Below are positions 46,510-58,714 of a DNA stretch of 64,000 bases, piece by piece. The stretch covers positions 36,265,029-36,329,028 of the forward strand of contig OX467083.1 of the NCBI GenBank assembly GCA_950106755.1, written 5' to 3'. A model generated the notes under the pieces. The model saw only the letters and a list, made by a program, of their open reading frames with translations. It did not search any database and was not told the origin of the DNA. Source of the stretch: Climacium dendroides (lineage: Eukaryota > Streptophyta > Bryopsida > Hypnales > Climaciaceae). The stretch's first letter is position 1; each line of letters starts with the position of its first letter. The position numbers were made by a program, and so were the translations under genes.

Positions 46510-46760
46510 TGTGCCAGGAAAGTCGACACTGCAGCTCTTCACCCAGCAGGCCAGCACTCATCGTGGAGAAGGTCCTTTGCCCGCGGACCCTACTGCCGCG
46601 GCGAGTTAGGGTCCCGGAAGGTCCGGGCGGTCGGGCCGTCAGTCCGTCACTAGGACCCGCCCGACCTAACACCGCGCCCCCACGTGGCTTGGGTGCTCTC
46701 TCGACGTGGCATTACTGTCGCAACTTCCGGAATGTCGACTAACTTAAGCTTCAAACTCTC
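46510..46760 (-). promoter_or_regulatory. Promoter region of gene copy B, GC-rich, with G-box/ABRE cores
   Basis: Very GC-rich sequence with CACGTGGC at 46681-46688 and ACGTGGC at 46704-46710. It does not align with the copy A promoter beyond the retained G-box-type cores. No TATA box was recognised. Confidence 0.5.
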
Positions 46761-47077
46761 GGTTCAGTTTAGTGTAAGCTTACGTCAGGATCAACGGACG
46801 GTTCTCGTCAACCCTCCGTCTCGCATGATGGGTAAAGCACTCAAGTGGGTTCAAGTTGCCGGCCGAACCGGCAATTGGTTACAAACTACAGTGTGCTGTG
46901 CCGTTGCCACAGCCAAAACAAAAAGTAAAAAGTAAAAGTAATTTTCTAAAATTTTCAGTTCATGAATTCATAATTCATAAAAACTTCAAAATTCAATAAC
47001 TTTCCCATTGTAGGTTCAAACAACACAAAACAAAACAAAGCCCGTGCACCCCTCTTTGCCGAGAGCTTTCTAACAGT

Positions 47078-47181
47078 ACCAAGAACGTGAGCGGGGAAGG
47101 GGGACATGACAATACGACAATACTAAGAACGTGACCAGGGGACGGGGACATGACAATACCAAGAGCGTGAGCGGGGGACAC
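47078..47181. repeat. Tandem repeat, 36-44 bp units, 2.5 copies
   Basis: The phrase CCAAGAACGTGAGCGGGG, then GGGGACATGACAATAC, repeats with small changes. Purine-rich and GC-rich compared with its surroundings. Confidence 0.8.
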
Positions 47182-47264
47182 ACGGTCTGAGAGTTCTCAA
47201 TGTAACAAACAAAACAAACACACAAATTTAAGGTATGGATGAGTGGATTGACTACACCATGCAA

Positions 47265-47390
47265 TTGAACAAAATGTCAACATTTTGATGAGTGTATCAA
47301 TTTATTATTTTTAATTATAATTATACAAATTCAAACTATATAGGTTAGAGATCATATAGGAACAGAAAACACAACAATATCACTTATGGG
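47265..47390. repeat. Fragment related to the interior of the TTAA element at 28405
   Basis: Shares AATTGAACAAAATGTCAA, TTTTGATGAGT, GTACAAATTCAAACTA-like and AACACAACAATRTCACTTATG blocks with 28450-28575 in the same orientation. No TTAA ends are seen, so this is a decayed relative. Confidence 0.65.
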
Positions 47391-47530
47391 AAAATGTGAC
47401 ATGTGTTATATTGTGAATGGTGTGAGATGACATGGACAATATCACATATGGGAAAATGTGACACATGTCGTGTTGTGAATGGTGTGGGGTGACGTGTTGT
47501 GAATGAATGGTGTGGGGTGACGTGGCCTCC
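47380..47530. repeat. Tandem repeat of about 60 bp units
   Basis: CATATGGGAAAATGTGACA followed by TTGTGAATGGTGTGRGRTGAC is repeated twice, and the second half is repeated a third time. Confidence 0.85.
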
Positions 47531-47704
47531 CTAAGAATGTGACATAGAAACATAATTTTGGCACTCACATGCCAAATCAGACCTTCATGTACAATATTGG
47601 TAAATCATAATAATTACCTTCCATCAACAAAATATCAATCATTGCTTAAAAAAATTGCAATTACTTATGTGAACTAGAAAAATTGCAATTGTTTAATATG
47701 TTAA

Positions 47705-47996
47705 CTACATCTAATTTTGACTACTTTCTAAAATCAATCACTATAGATTCTTGCATGAAATGTACCCTTACTATTCATGAGAGTTTATAGTTGGTTTCAG
47801 AAATACTTATTTTTAGTACTTTGAAAATTGCAATTGCCTATATTAAGGTAATTACACCTAATTTCAATTGCTTTCTAAAATCCATCACTTTAGATTCTTA
47901 CATAAAATATACTCTCACTATTTATGAGAGTCTACATTTGATTTCAAAAATACTTATTTTCAACACTTTGAAAATTTGTAGTTTATTTATACAATG
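47705..47996. repeat. Direct tandem duplication, about 146 bp units
   Basis: Both units share CTTTCTAAAATC-ATCACT, AGATTCTT, ACTATT-ATGAGAGT and AAATACTTATTTT. The second begins with AAGGTAATTACACCTAA, an end motif of the TA-flanked MITE family at 52826. Confidence 0.75.
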
Positions 47997-50780
47997 TCCA
48001 AGAAATGCATTCTAAAATAATCTACAATCTCCTTTTGACTACCAACAATAACCACAAAAAAAATTTCAATATAAGAATGGGAACCACACTTTGTGAAATC
48101 TATAATAGGATTGATTACTCAATTTATCCCAAAATTTGCACCATAATTAGATCGATCGTGATGATGTTTGTCATTCATGTTTGCCAACAACCATTTTTCA
48201 TAGATGTTGTGTCATTGTGTACATAGATTTTGTTAGATGCAATCAATTGTAACAAAACAAACTACACAAGTCTTAAATCATGTGAACAAGTATTTTAGTT
48301 TGGTTCTCACTATTAAATTGTGTAAATTTTTGTTGAATCTTATTTGGAATCCCAAGAAGATTACGAGTTTCTCTTTGCATGTATTTTTTGGACAATGTAT
48401 AAATAAATTAAGATATTTCAAAGCGTTAAATAGTTGTAATCTAAATCAACCCTAGGCTCTCACATTCACAACAATCCATACCTTCAGTTAGGCTTTTTGT
48501 TTGTTTGTTTGTTTGTTTGTTTGTTTGTTTGTTGTGTTTGTGTTGTTGTTACATTGAGATCTTCAAAAGCTTGTGTCTTCGGTCACATATTTAGTACCAT
48601 TAGAAAAGCTCTTTGCAAGGAGGGAGGTGCACGGGCTTTGTTTGTGGCGTTTGGACCTACGTTGTGAAAGTCATTGAATTTCAAAGTTTCTATGAATTAG
48701 AAACTTAAAAAAATTACTTCTACTTTTCTTTTCATTTTGGGAAGACTCTAAGTTAGACGCAAGATGAGGTGCAATTCCCTTCGTTTCCTTCCTTCGCCAT
48801 GATAGACGAAAGATGAGATTCTTCAGTTCCTGCCTCATTTGGCGGGTTTCGTGAATGTCGTAGGCACGGAGCAAGCATCCTCGAAGGTGCTCTACTGGAG
48901 ACCACATCTTTCGCATGTGTGCTCAAAAGCTTTTGCATTATTTGGCAAGAATTGTTCTTTGAGAAAGTGTGCACGTAAGTGGATGCCGCTCACTGTTCAG
49001 TGGCTCCAGGAGCAGCCACTTCCATTTCGAACTGAAACCCACTTACGGTAGGCGGCGAACTATAAGTTCTAGCTCTCCCTGGCGGAGTACGGAGTGTATT
49101 TTCATTAAGTTTTTTCTGACAATTTCAAAAACTGGTGGCCACCTGACTCAACCAACGCCTACTCAGAGAGGCTGAGCCAACTCAGCCAAGGATCTGACTT
49201 CAGGGCTTCGATCCTGGTTGAAAATTACAGCCACTCTACCTGTTGTAACAGTACAGTACCATGGATTCTAGACGAAATAATGTTCATACAAAATAATGTC
49301 AAAACGAATAACTTACAGAGCTTCTGTTCCCCGCCTAGGATCGCAACGTATCTTACCCCAGAGTCCAGAGCCGTTTGACTACAGTACTGGTAAGGTGAGC
49401 TTACTGTTGATTCTCGAGCAGTTCAGTTGAAGGGCAGACTTCCTGGTGCCAGCTACGTTAAGCCGGCGGTATGGGTCTTGTTGCTTGCCCAAAGGTTGTT
49501 GAGATAGTGAATAGTGAAATAGTGTTTTGACTTTGCAGCCTAAATGCGGTGAGTGGCAAGCCATATCGTGATAACTATTGGAGTAAATTTAATAGATTGA
49601 AACACTTCAAAAAAATACAATTTTTTTCTTTGTCAATAACTCTTTCAAAAGTAAGCTTCACGGGCTTGGTATGTTGTTGAAGGGTTAGGGTAGTTGTATC
49701 CATCCTTTCCCAATTGTATCCCTTATTTACATTTGTCCAAAATTGATGGGCTTGAAATGCTGGACAGAGATAGATATGGGAAAGGGGGTTGATTATGGGT
49801 GTACCTACCTTATTAAAGTAGGTGATATTTTTGTCAAAGTGAACAATCAATAAAATTAACAATTGCCATTCACTTCAATCTCTATGAATTGAGGGAGGAA
49901 ATAAATAATGGAATAAGATTGACTTGTTATCAAATTCATCTAAATTGCCATGATTCTCAAAATGTAATGTTGTTAATTCTTCAATAGAGTCCCACAAGGA
50001 GATATTTCTAATTGGGCATATGATATATTTTTGGGAAGCTCTTGACAATATCTTTCAATTAGTATATTGTGAACTCTAATTTGGGTAAAATTGCAATTTT
50101 GGATATCCAGTGCAACAAGTGAAAAAATAATGGTGACCAATGATCACAAGTCAAATTCAACAATTGAATATGGTGAAGTCTCAGTCAAGAGAAAATTCCA
50201 TCAAGCATGGGTTTTTTCCTTTAAAAGAATCTATTACCAATTAATCACACTAAGGGTAGATTTTTATGCACTTAGAGCTGCCCAAGCCTTGCTTAAAAGG
50301 AAAAGAAATTCAAATTCTACACAAAAGTTTGCACTAATTGAACTTGACAAAGTTTACACAAAGAATATGAAATTTTAGAAATAATTGTTTTGGAAATTTG
50401 GACCCCCCTTGAAGATGGTCATTGACCATAAAATGGTTGATTGGGCATTTAGGGGTTAGAGCATCATAATACTAGAAAAGGTAATTTTGACTTTGGCAAA
50501 TTAAAAATATTATTTTTAATCCTGAAAAAGCATAAAAATTCACTTTTATATTTAGAAATTCAATGAATGTTTTTGAATGTCTTTTTTTATGACCAACTAA
50601 GATGGTGTAGAGAAATGTGACCTACATTTTTTTACATAAAATTGCATTTAAAAATCTTTAGAATCACATAGAAGTATGATTACAAGGGGATTAAGTACTG
50701 GACAAGTGACTATCAAATTAGTAAGGGAATAAAGGAATTAGTCAATATCAATCTCAAACATTCCAAATTCTATTACAAGG

Positions 50781-51336
50781 AAAATATTCTATTAAAAATG
50801 GTAATAAAAAAAGCAACTACACCATAACTCACTACTTATCCATTATGGAAGTACATGTGACTTTTTGAACTAGGCCTTGAACTAATACACCAACCCATGC
50901 CATATGCATGGTTTTAGTTGATGAAAATTATTGCATCCTTGAATAATAACAATAAATATTTATTATTTATATAGTATAAAATATCAAAAAATTAGTAAGG
51001 GACAATCTAATTTCACTATTATGTGTACACAAACTTCATCAAGATAACTTTTATCAATAGGGATTGTCATTCTTTCTTTAAGAATGAAACATCTATAAAG
51101 AATGAAAAGGTATGGAGTGGAAAGGAGAGCCAATAAGAGCCCTTCTCCATGATGAGGGGGCCACTTTTCTTTTCATTGTGTGAAGAATGAAAATGGATAT
51201 GGCTTATTAATTTTTTCCATGGCTTTTCAATCTTCACACCCGTTCTTCACTTCCAAAGGAAAAGAAAAAAACTTCTCAATCTTCAAAGAATGGGTTCTTC
51301 ATAATTCAATAAGAAAGTGTCACATTCTCATTCTTG
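50781..51336 (+). repeat. Direct repeat, first copy (second at 53605-54275)
   Basis: Starts AAAATATTCTATTAAAAATG and shares AATTTCACTATWATGTGTA, GAGGAGCCAATARGAGCCC-like and AACTTCTCAATCTTCAAAGA blocks with the second copy. No coding capacity or clear ends; an older dispersed element. Confidence 0.75.
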
Positions 51337-51567
51337 GAATATTAAAAGTGTGTTTCCATTAGCCCCTTGGAGCCCTAGAATTTGAAGCCTAAACAAGTTT
51401 CCATTTTTCATGTTCTTGTGACTTTGCCTCTAGCTCCCCCATCAACCCCTATTATGCGCAAATGCAAAGCTCAAGGTCTTGAATACTAGGTTGGAGGGGT
51501 GATATTTCACAAAAATATGAGGTTTAATATTAGAGGTGTTATTTCATGTAGAATTTCAAGTTTAATA

Positions 51568-52119
51568 CTACCTCTGTTCCAAAATGATTTTCCTATTGGA
51601 CAAAATGTTCTAAATTAAATCTAAAAATAACATTTAAAAAACCAATTTTATACAAGTAGAGTTTGGTGCACTTCTAACATTCTAGAAATTTTGAGTTTCA
51701 TAGCCTTTTTCAAAGTGTAGGTTTGGAATTTAAAAAAGTAGATTTTGGGGGCATTTTGAAAGGGCATTAGTGGTCAATTAATTGTTGAGTGTGAGGTCAT
51801 CATTTTGTAGGCATTCAGTATATGCCCGAGATTACATGTACTAACCCTTTGTTCCACCTCCTAGAGCTTCATCCCCTTCAAAGAGATGCAAAAAATATGA
51901 ATGAACAATATTGATTGACCCTTTTAGTCATTTCATTTGTTTTTTGATTGATGATTGCATGGATAGAAGTACAACTACTACTTGGAGTTGTTTTATTGGT
52001 CCCAAATACCAATCGAAAACCAAATTTGATCAATTCACAACATCACAAAGTACAACATGAAGATCATTTTGGAACAAAAAATTAAGGCCAACTAGAAGAT
52101 CATTTGGGGATGGAGGGAG
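51568..52119. mobile_element. Stowaway-like MITE, 552 bp
   Basis: The right end reads, inverted, CTCCCTCCATCCCCAAATGA and the left end CTACCTCTGTTCCAAAATGA. TA borders both sides (51566-51567, 52120-52121). CTCCCTCC-type ends with TA duplication define Stowaway elements of plants. A relative lies inverted at 59158-59695. Confidence 0.85.
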
Positions 52120-52825
52120 TATTAGGCTTAATGTTTGTGTAATTGGTTCAATTGGTAACAATATTGTAAGAGCTTTAATTGAAGAAGATAATTAGAGGAG
52201 TAACTTTTCAAAATGTCTGATTGGGTGTTGAGAACATCTAGTGCCATGAAGTTTTAGTCATTACAAAAAATATGAACCCTACAAAGGGTTGCCAGTTCTA
52301 AAACAACAAGGAACAATGGTAGACCCCCTCCCAAAAAAATTTAGCAAATTGTAGGGCCTGAATTGCGCAAGATAGTATAACGAAACGATAAGATATTTTT
52401 GAAAAAAATTATATTTAAATTATTGGGAAACTTACCACTTCAACAACCTAACATGGCAATACTATTGCCACATCAGATAATATATTTTTAAATTTTAAAT
52501 TTTTATTTATTATTTGTTTAAAAATGAATGATTTTTAAAAATTTTAAATTTTACATTAGTTTTTTTAATACAAATATACTAGTAGTTCACTGTTCACAAC
52601 TTGGGGAACAACCTTCTCATAGCCTTCTTGAGGGTTCAAATTTTTTGTAATACTTATAAAGTCCAATGCAAATGTAAAGGAGTGTCGAGGCCTACCTGGA
52701 TTGTCCAAGCTCCTTCCACTTCCTGGAGCTCCAAATGCCAAATCAAAACATGCTTTCAAAATGGGAAAAAGACAAGGAAAAAAAAGGTGCAACAAAGCCT
52801 ATTCTCTTTTGGTCCAACACCAATA

Positions 52826-53312
52826 AGGTAACTACACCTAAAATGACACAAATAAGCTCTATGGCATAACCAATATACTCTAGAAAATGAACAACATTTT
52901 TTGCACATTGGTGAAGGACTATGAATCAAAATGCAAGTGGTTTCATAATTTCTGAACACATTGTGAACTACTTATACATTTTCAAAGATGCACGGTGTAG
53001 AGTCCTAAAGTGCCATGCAACTGATGCCAAAATTTGTTTGATGTAGTACATGAAGAAATGACACTAGTAGTATCAAAACATGTCATAGAGAAGAAGTGAA
53101 AACAATAGAAAGTGTATCCAAAATTGCCCATCTATAATGTCGTCACCTCCACGGTACGATAAATAGAATTATACACTATTCAAAATGGCCTCCAACTCCA
53201 CCTTATACTTAGCTTTTTCATGAATACTATTTGGAGTGTCCTCCCTATTCAATTGTCCTTCAAAAATAGGGTTTAATTTTTGAAGAGTGGTCAATTTTAG
53301 GTGTAGTTACCT
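52826..53312. mobile_element. TA-flanked MITE with AGGTAACTACACCTA ends, 487 bp
   Basis: The left end AGGTAACTACACCTAAAAT and the inverted right end AGGTAACTACACCTAAAATT are almost perfect, with TA at 52824-52825 and 53313-53314. A second member is at 58715-59034 and single ends occur at 17961 and 47847. Tc1/mariner-type by target site. Confidence 0.85.
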
Positions 53313-53604
53313 TATCGAGGTGAAACAATTTTGCTAATTTTAAGAAAAAATCAATCAATGAACGAAATGAATAGTAAATTTCAACAATCTAAAATTTTAT
53401 GAATATAACAATAATATAATAATATATTTAATTAAATCAATATTAGATATAATTATTAAATTATATTTAATAGTATTCAATTTAGTATTTAATATAATAT
53501 ATAATTATTATTATTAGCTTTTTATGCTATATTTGTAAAAAAATTGTAACTTAGCCAATTTTTTTCTTAGTACAGTAATTTGCTACAAGTTCATCAAAGA
53601 GTGT

Positions 53605-54275
53605 AAAATATTCTATTAAAAATGGTAATAAAAAAACCTAACTACCCTATAATAGGATTTATCATGTAACTATAACTCCCTTTTGAGTAAGATAGCTTCA
53701 CAAAAATAGTGAAATTAGGTTGCCTTAACAATTAGGTGGTTGCCTTACCAAGAAAATACCTCATGAATCATTGCTTGTCTACATGGAGGAGCATACAATT
53801 TTGTGAATGAGGTCCTAAACCGGTGCACCAATCCATGCCACACAAATCATTGTGGATTGATGGAAATTATTGCATCCTTGTACAATAACAATACATATTT
53901 ATTTAGTGTGAAAGTGTAAAATATTGAGAAATTAGTGAAGGACGACCTAATTTCACTATAATGTGTATACAAACTTCATCAAAATAGTTTTTATCAATAG
54001 GGGTTATTACACTTTATTTGAAGATAAAAATTCTATGAAAAATGAGAAGGTACAAAGTGGAAAGAGGAGCCAATAGGAGCCCCTTTTCCATAAAGAAGAT
54101 GTAACTCTCCTTTTTATCAAGTGAAGAATGATTGAGAATGGACAAGGCTTCTTAATCTTCTCTACGACTTCGTAATCTTTAAGGTTTCTCAATCTTCACA
54201 TCCATTCTTTACCTTGAAAGGAGAAGAAAAAAACTTCTCAATCTTCAAAGAATAGTGCCACGTCTTCATTAGGGA
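53605..54275 (+). repeat. Direct repeat, second copy (first at 50781-51336)
   Basis: Same order of blocks as the first copy with a longer middle part. Diverged by substitutions and indels. Confidence 0.75.
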
Positions 54276-54999
54276 TAGTCACAACTTCTTCAAGAAGCAA
54301 ACTTTTATATATAATGAGAAGTTGGTGAAAGAAAAAAGGAGTGAATGGGGGGCAATTTTCCATGAAAAAAGGTGTGACACTCCTTTTTGGTGTTTAGAGC
54401 ATGGAGGATAAAAATTGGAGAATGGATTTACCTACAAAACTGGATTTTTGAGTTTTGATGTAGTGGCCAATTTCTATATGCATCAAGTGTCAATTTTTTT
54501 GATGTGTTGATTTTTTTTACCGTCAATTTTTCGAGTGTCTTTGGGTGTAAGCAGTAAACGTCAATTTCTTTGAGCGTGTAAGCAACAAAGAGATTGAACA
54601 TCCAAGATCAGTGGTAAAGTGAAACGTAGTGAGTGAATGTGGCCAACGGAGACTAAAAACCAGATTAAAAATTCTTCAAGAAATTTTCTTCACACCCATT
54701 CTTTACCTATTGAGGAGAAGAATGGGCTTTCTCAATTCTTGAAAAATGGGAGTACGGCAAGCCATAGATAACCAACGAGAAATGACCATGTTCTAATTTT
54801 CTGAAATTTTCTGAAAATTGAGAAGGGGGTGAAGAAGGTCAAGCTACTCCTATTCTCATCCTTCTCAGAAGGTTGAAAATGGGGGAGAAGAAGGTATGAC
54901 AAAGCCTACTCCCCTTCCATGCACCACCCCCACCCCATTGTGAAGCCAACAATTTGAGAAGAAAATTCAATCACCGAACAAGTAGGCCTACAAATCTAC
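54276..54999. other. Intergenic DNA with degenerate repeats, no gene seen
   Basis: Purine-rich stretches repeating ideas such as GAGAAG-TGAAAGAA and TTCTTCACACCCATTC, probably further decayed relatives of the neighbouring direct repeat. Confidence 0.4.
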
Positions 55000-55537
55000 A
55001 ATCTCCCTCCCTTCCCTCCGCCTCTTTTCTTTTCCGAAGACAGCAGTCATGATTGGTGGGTTCGTGCGTAGTGCGTACCCCTTGAATCAGGGCCAGATAT
55101 CTGGGGAACGCACGGAGCCATCCGTTCGTCCCTTGGCGTCGTCCATTTGGGACGCACCCACCCAGCCTGACTGCAGCAATAATTGATGAGCGATTCCTTC
55201 ACTCCTAAAGTAAGTTCTCCCCTCAGCCAGGCAGCCAGGCAGGGCGTTGCAAGGCCCGAGAAAGGGCCCTCCTGCCGCAGGAAGGCATCTCTCTCCTCGG
55301 AGTCCTCTCCGTCCTCGGAGCTCTGGCATTCAGTTCTCTGGCTGGCCCAGTGGCCCCATCGCTCCAAAATGCTCTGCTTTCTTAAGAGTTTTTTGTAAAA
55401 CACAAGGGAAAAGAAAATCCATTGCACAGAAAGGAAAGGTACGAACTGAGGCAGATCTCATCATCAGCCTGGCATAGCCACACCAGGAGCGCGGCCAGAC
55501 GAGAGACCCCAAAGCACAAGGACATTCCTACCGTCGA
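55000..55537. other. Isolated GC-rich island of unknown function
   Basis: Composition changes abruptly from AT-rich to GC-rich for about 0.5 kb. The longest open frame is 55047-55427 on the minus strand (126 codons, containing SSEDGEDSEERDAFLRQEGP and then FSGLATPCLAAWLRG), overlapped by plus-strand frames. I recognise no family. It could be a first exon or promoter/CpG island, a gene fragment captured by a transposon, or a remnant. It ends at the TTAA element at 55542. Confidence 0.35.
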
Positions 55538-55541
55538 TTAA

Positions 55542-56114
55542 CCCTGGAGCGCTCCAACGTCCATTTTCTGGACGAGGAACAGATTCAAGTTCTTGTTTCT
55601 GTCTCGTTCCTGCTTGGATGAAAATCATCCTAATTTGGGGGGATACTTTATCGAGTTCTTGTCTTATCTAATGGTTGGATTTGGTGTTACTAGAGATACA
55701 AATTTTTCTAAAATTACAAATGTGGAAGTGTGTCAAGTGGTCAAATTGCATCGACTCTAGTTCAAAACTAGGTTTGCAAAAATGAGGTCATAGATGTAAA
55801 GAACACAAAAATTTCAAAAAATCACCATGTCAAGAGAAACTCATTTTGATTCCATTCCAATAAGTTTGGCTCAAAAAATGATAAAATTTTGCTTGTAATC
55901 AAATTTTGAAGGAATTTTGAAATTTTCCTTTCCAAATTTATAGAAAAATATTGGTGATAGTATTGGTGAATCTAACCATATAGATGGAATTTAACATTCA
56001 AAATCTACAACTTTCCTTTGTGATATATCACTTCTAAAATATTCTTCCAAATAGCACTTTATAATGATTTTCTCCAAACCGGCAATTCTAGAGAAGAGTC
56101 CAGACACTCCAGGG
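55542..56114. mobile_element. TTAA-flanked element (piggyBac-like), 573 bp
   Basis: Left end CCCTGGAGCGCTCC and inverted right end CCCTGGAGTGTCTGG, bordered by TTAA at 55538-55541 and 56115-56118. Its interior differs from the other TTAA elements, so it is a separate subfamily. It carries no coding sequence. Confidence 0.8.
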
Positions 56115-56118
56115 TTAA

Positions 56119-56406
56119 GTTAAGTGAGCTCATTGTGGGCAAAATTATATTAGTGGTGTGCATTCTAGTTCTGAAAATGCACATCAATAATATAATTTTG
56201 TCTAAAATGGGAGCAAGCCCATTTGATCTACAATGGGCTCATTTACCTTAACATAAACTACCTCATTCCAAACCAAATGGGAGCAAGCCCATTGTACGCT
56301 TTATCATGTTGGTGGTGTACATTCAAGTTCTAAAATGTACACCATTAACATAATTTAGCCCACAATGGGTTTGCTCCCATTTTGCCTTAAGCAGGGTAGT
56401 TTACCT
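56119..56406. repeat. Pair of related foldbacks
   Basis: The first (56119-56245) pairs CAAAATTATATTAGTGGTGTGCAT with a near-complement downstream and has outer ends resembling AAATGAGCYCATTGT. The second (56262-56406) has ends AAACTACC and AAATGGGAGCAAGCCCATTG with complements at its right side. Both share GGTGTRCATT-loop-AATGYACA cores, so they are relatives lying side by side. Confidence 0.7.
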
Positions 56407-57134
56407 CACTAAACCCTTTGATCTGTTTTGTTGATTGGGAATTTGTGATTTGTGGTTGAATGATTTGGATCTATGTGAGATTCAAGGATGATATTACATG
56501 ACCTCCTTTTTGAGATGGTCTGGAAGTCCCTCTGGAAGCCAAGCAAACTCTTAGAGTACCAAAATTGACTTAAGTTTACAGCAACTCAAGAGTATGTTCA
56601 CTTGGTGTGAGGGGTGACGTTTGCAATGTGAATCTGCTCCAGGAGTAGGGCTAAATTAACAACAAAATGTAGTACGTACAGTAGCTTATTTGGCCAACTG
56701 TCCACAGTCAAATATCCTGATATCCTTCCACACAGTCAGCATTTCTGCGAAACATTAATTTGGGGGCCAAACAGGATATAAAAGAACTGAACACCAGACT
56801 CTTTGAAAACTGTACTGTATAGGAAAGGGACGGTTGACATGATATAATTAACCAAAAGTTATATGCAGTTTCCAGAATTTTTGAATCCCCTGTGACTTTT
56901 CAAAGTCAAATTCTTCTAGTGTCGTGTAAGGTAGGAGGTCCAGTTAGACGACCACCTAAGAGCTGAAACAGAATTTTTGGGGAGGTGAAGCTTTTTGAAA
57001 TATTCCAGTAAATTTTTCTTGAAAGACAAGTGGAATTGGCATCTAACCCAAATCGTTTCATATTTTTTTTGAGCTTTGTAGAATTAGTTACAAAAATTTG
57101 AAGTTGAAATGGCATAGGGCTCTCAAGTTGCCCC

Positions 57135-57214
57135 CCTCCTACAATGTACATTGTTTGTACATTGTTTAAGGCTAGAAGGGAGTAATATGTACAAATAATG
57201 TACATTTGAGGAGG
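57135..57214. repeat. 80-bp hairpin
   Basis: CCTCCTACAATGTACATTG and its near-complement at the right end (CAATAATGTACATTTGAGGAGG-like) form a stem of about 24 bp. A very small foldback MITE or chance hairpin. Confidence 0.55.
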
Positions 57215-57287
57215 TGGGTAGTTTTGGAGCTTGGATGATTTATAGCCATTGTGCTTTTAAAACCTCATACTTTAAGTGCATTTTAAA

Positions 57288-58259
57288 CCCCTCATCGCCA
57301 GAGGTCCAACCAGGCTTAAAAACTACCTGCCTTTACAAGTATGGAAAGTCAAAATTAGAATAAGGTATGAAGATCTCAACCGTACAATATTGTAGTGTGC
57401 ATGTTGTAGATGGTGTAGAAAAAAATTTGGAGTCATTTGACCGTATAGATTGAAAGATTATAATGTTTTAGTGTTGAAAAAAGGTGCTGAAATTTTCTTA
57501 AAAACACATTTGGAGGTGAAATTTGATTTCTAAACCTACTCAAATGAAAAAACTTTAAGCTACAAAGTGATTCAAAACCTGAATATATACACTTTTGTGA
57601 AAAAAAATATCATTCAAATGAATCATTGTGTCCACAAAATGGATTTGAAATGTCATAAAACATAGTGAAAAAAGTAACAAAAAATCACATCTATGACTAA
57701 ACCTCTTTCTACTAAAATGCTTCTCAATCACTCATAACTTCTTGGATTGCTATGAAATTTTAACCACACAAACTAGACTAGTATGCGCAACTTCAACAAG
57801 TATTTTTGGATTTGGACATTGTATGAAGAAGTTATAGGCCGCTGAAGTTCACTGGAATCCACCAATGTCTGGATTTTGAACTTTGAATTGCTCCCAATCA
57901 TTTGAAACAACTCAAATTGACATGAAAACTTTACCACAATAATTAGACTTCAATGGAAACAAAATCCAACAAATTTTTATTGAAAACAAACATTAAATTA
58001 CAAAGATGCAAGCCCCCCAAGTTGCAGCTATCAAATGCAATTTGGTGAGCTCAAATTAAACTTGTGAACTTCAATTGGCTCCCAAAACTATTATACACAT
58101 TGTATTGATCTAAAAATTTTATCACACAAACTAGACTAGTATGCGCAACTTCTCCAATAAGTTTTTATTGAATTTGGACATTGGATGCAAAAGTTACAGC
58201 CCTTTGAATTTGACTTTTAGGCTATGAGGAAGTTTTTAATCCCTTGTGACGTTCAAGGG
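57288..58259. mobile_element. TTAA-flanked element (piggyBac-like), 972 bp
   Basis: Same family and orientation as 36679-37651. The right end CAAGGG meets TTAA at 58260-58263; the left end CCCCTCATCGCCAGAGG follows TTAA at 57283-57286 with one extra A. Interior blocks shared with the first copy include TGACCGTATAGATTGAAAG and AAATTTGATTTCTAAACC. No coding sequence. Confidence 0.78.
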
Positions 58260-58714
58260 TTAATTGTTAGCAAAAAGATCCCAAAATGTTTACAACTTGT
58301 GGCTTTACAACTATGTTTTGTCATGTCTAAAGTTGAAGATATTCCACACTTGATAATTAAAAGGTCAATTTGATAACATTTAAAAAGCCCTAATATTACT
58401 AAATTGCAAATTGTTGTAGATACTTCTTCTTTAGAGATTATGTATTCTTCACACTGGCAATTTGAGTTCAAATAGACCTTGTTGCCAATCAAATTGTATT
58501 CTATTAAATATTGTCCATTGTAATGGTAGAATTTCAATTTCAAATCAATCTATCCAATGTGATCTCATGTACTAAATTCAATGAAATTAACATATTTTCA
58601 ATCCCCTACTAAAACCTTAGATCTATATGACTCTTACTTTTTAGAATTCTAGACCATTTGAACCTCCCAACTATGCACCTAAAAGCACTTAGTGACATGA
58701 ACCTACATTGATTA

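Larger units (their letters stand above)
46761..50780. other. Intergenic DNA with local repeats, no gene assigned
   Basis: Contains tandem repeats at 47078-47181, 47380-47530 and 47705-47996 and a GTTT microsatellite at about 48494-48535. A somewhat GC-richer patch at 48600-49560 has short open frames on both strands that I cannot assign; it could hold an untranslated or non-coding transcript, but no splice or tRNA structure is evident. At about 50440 a lone GGGCATTTAGGGGTTA string matches the right end of the TTAA element family. Confidence 0.5.

Noticed and set aside
46027..46609. Overlapping 100-167 codon frames upstream of gene copy B
   Set aside because: They fall in the untranslated exon and 5' intron, occur on both strands of GC-rich DNA, and are not kept in frame in copy A.
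48494..48535. GTTT microsatellite as a functional element
   Set aside because: A simple repeat of common type with no associated structure.
49180..49390. tRNA-like strings such as GGCTTCGATCC and GTCCAGAGCCG
   Set aside because: No cloverleaf could be formed around them; D-arm and anticodon-arm pairing are missing.
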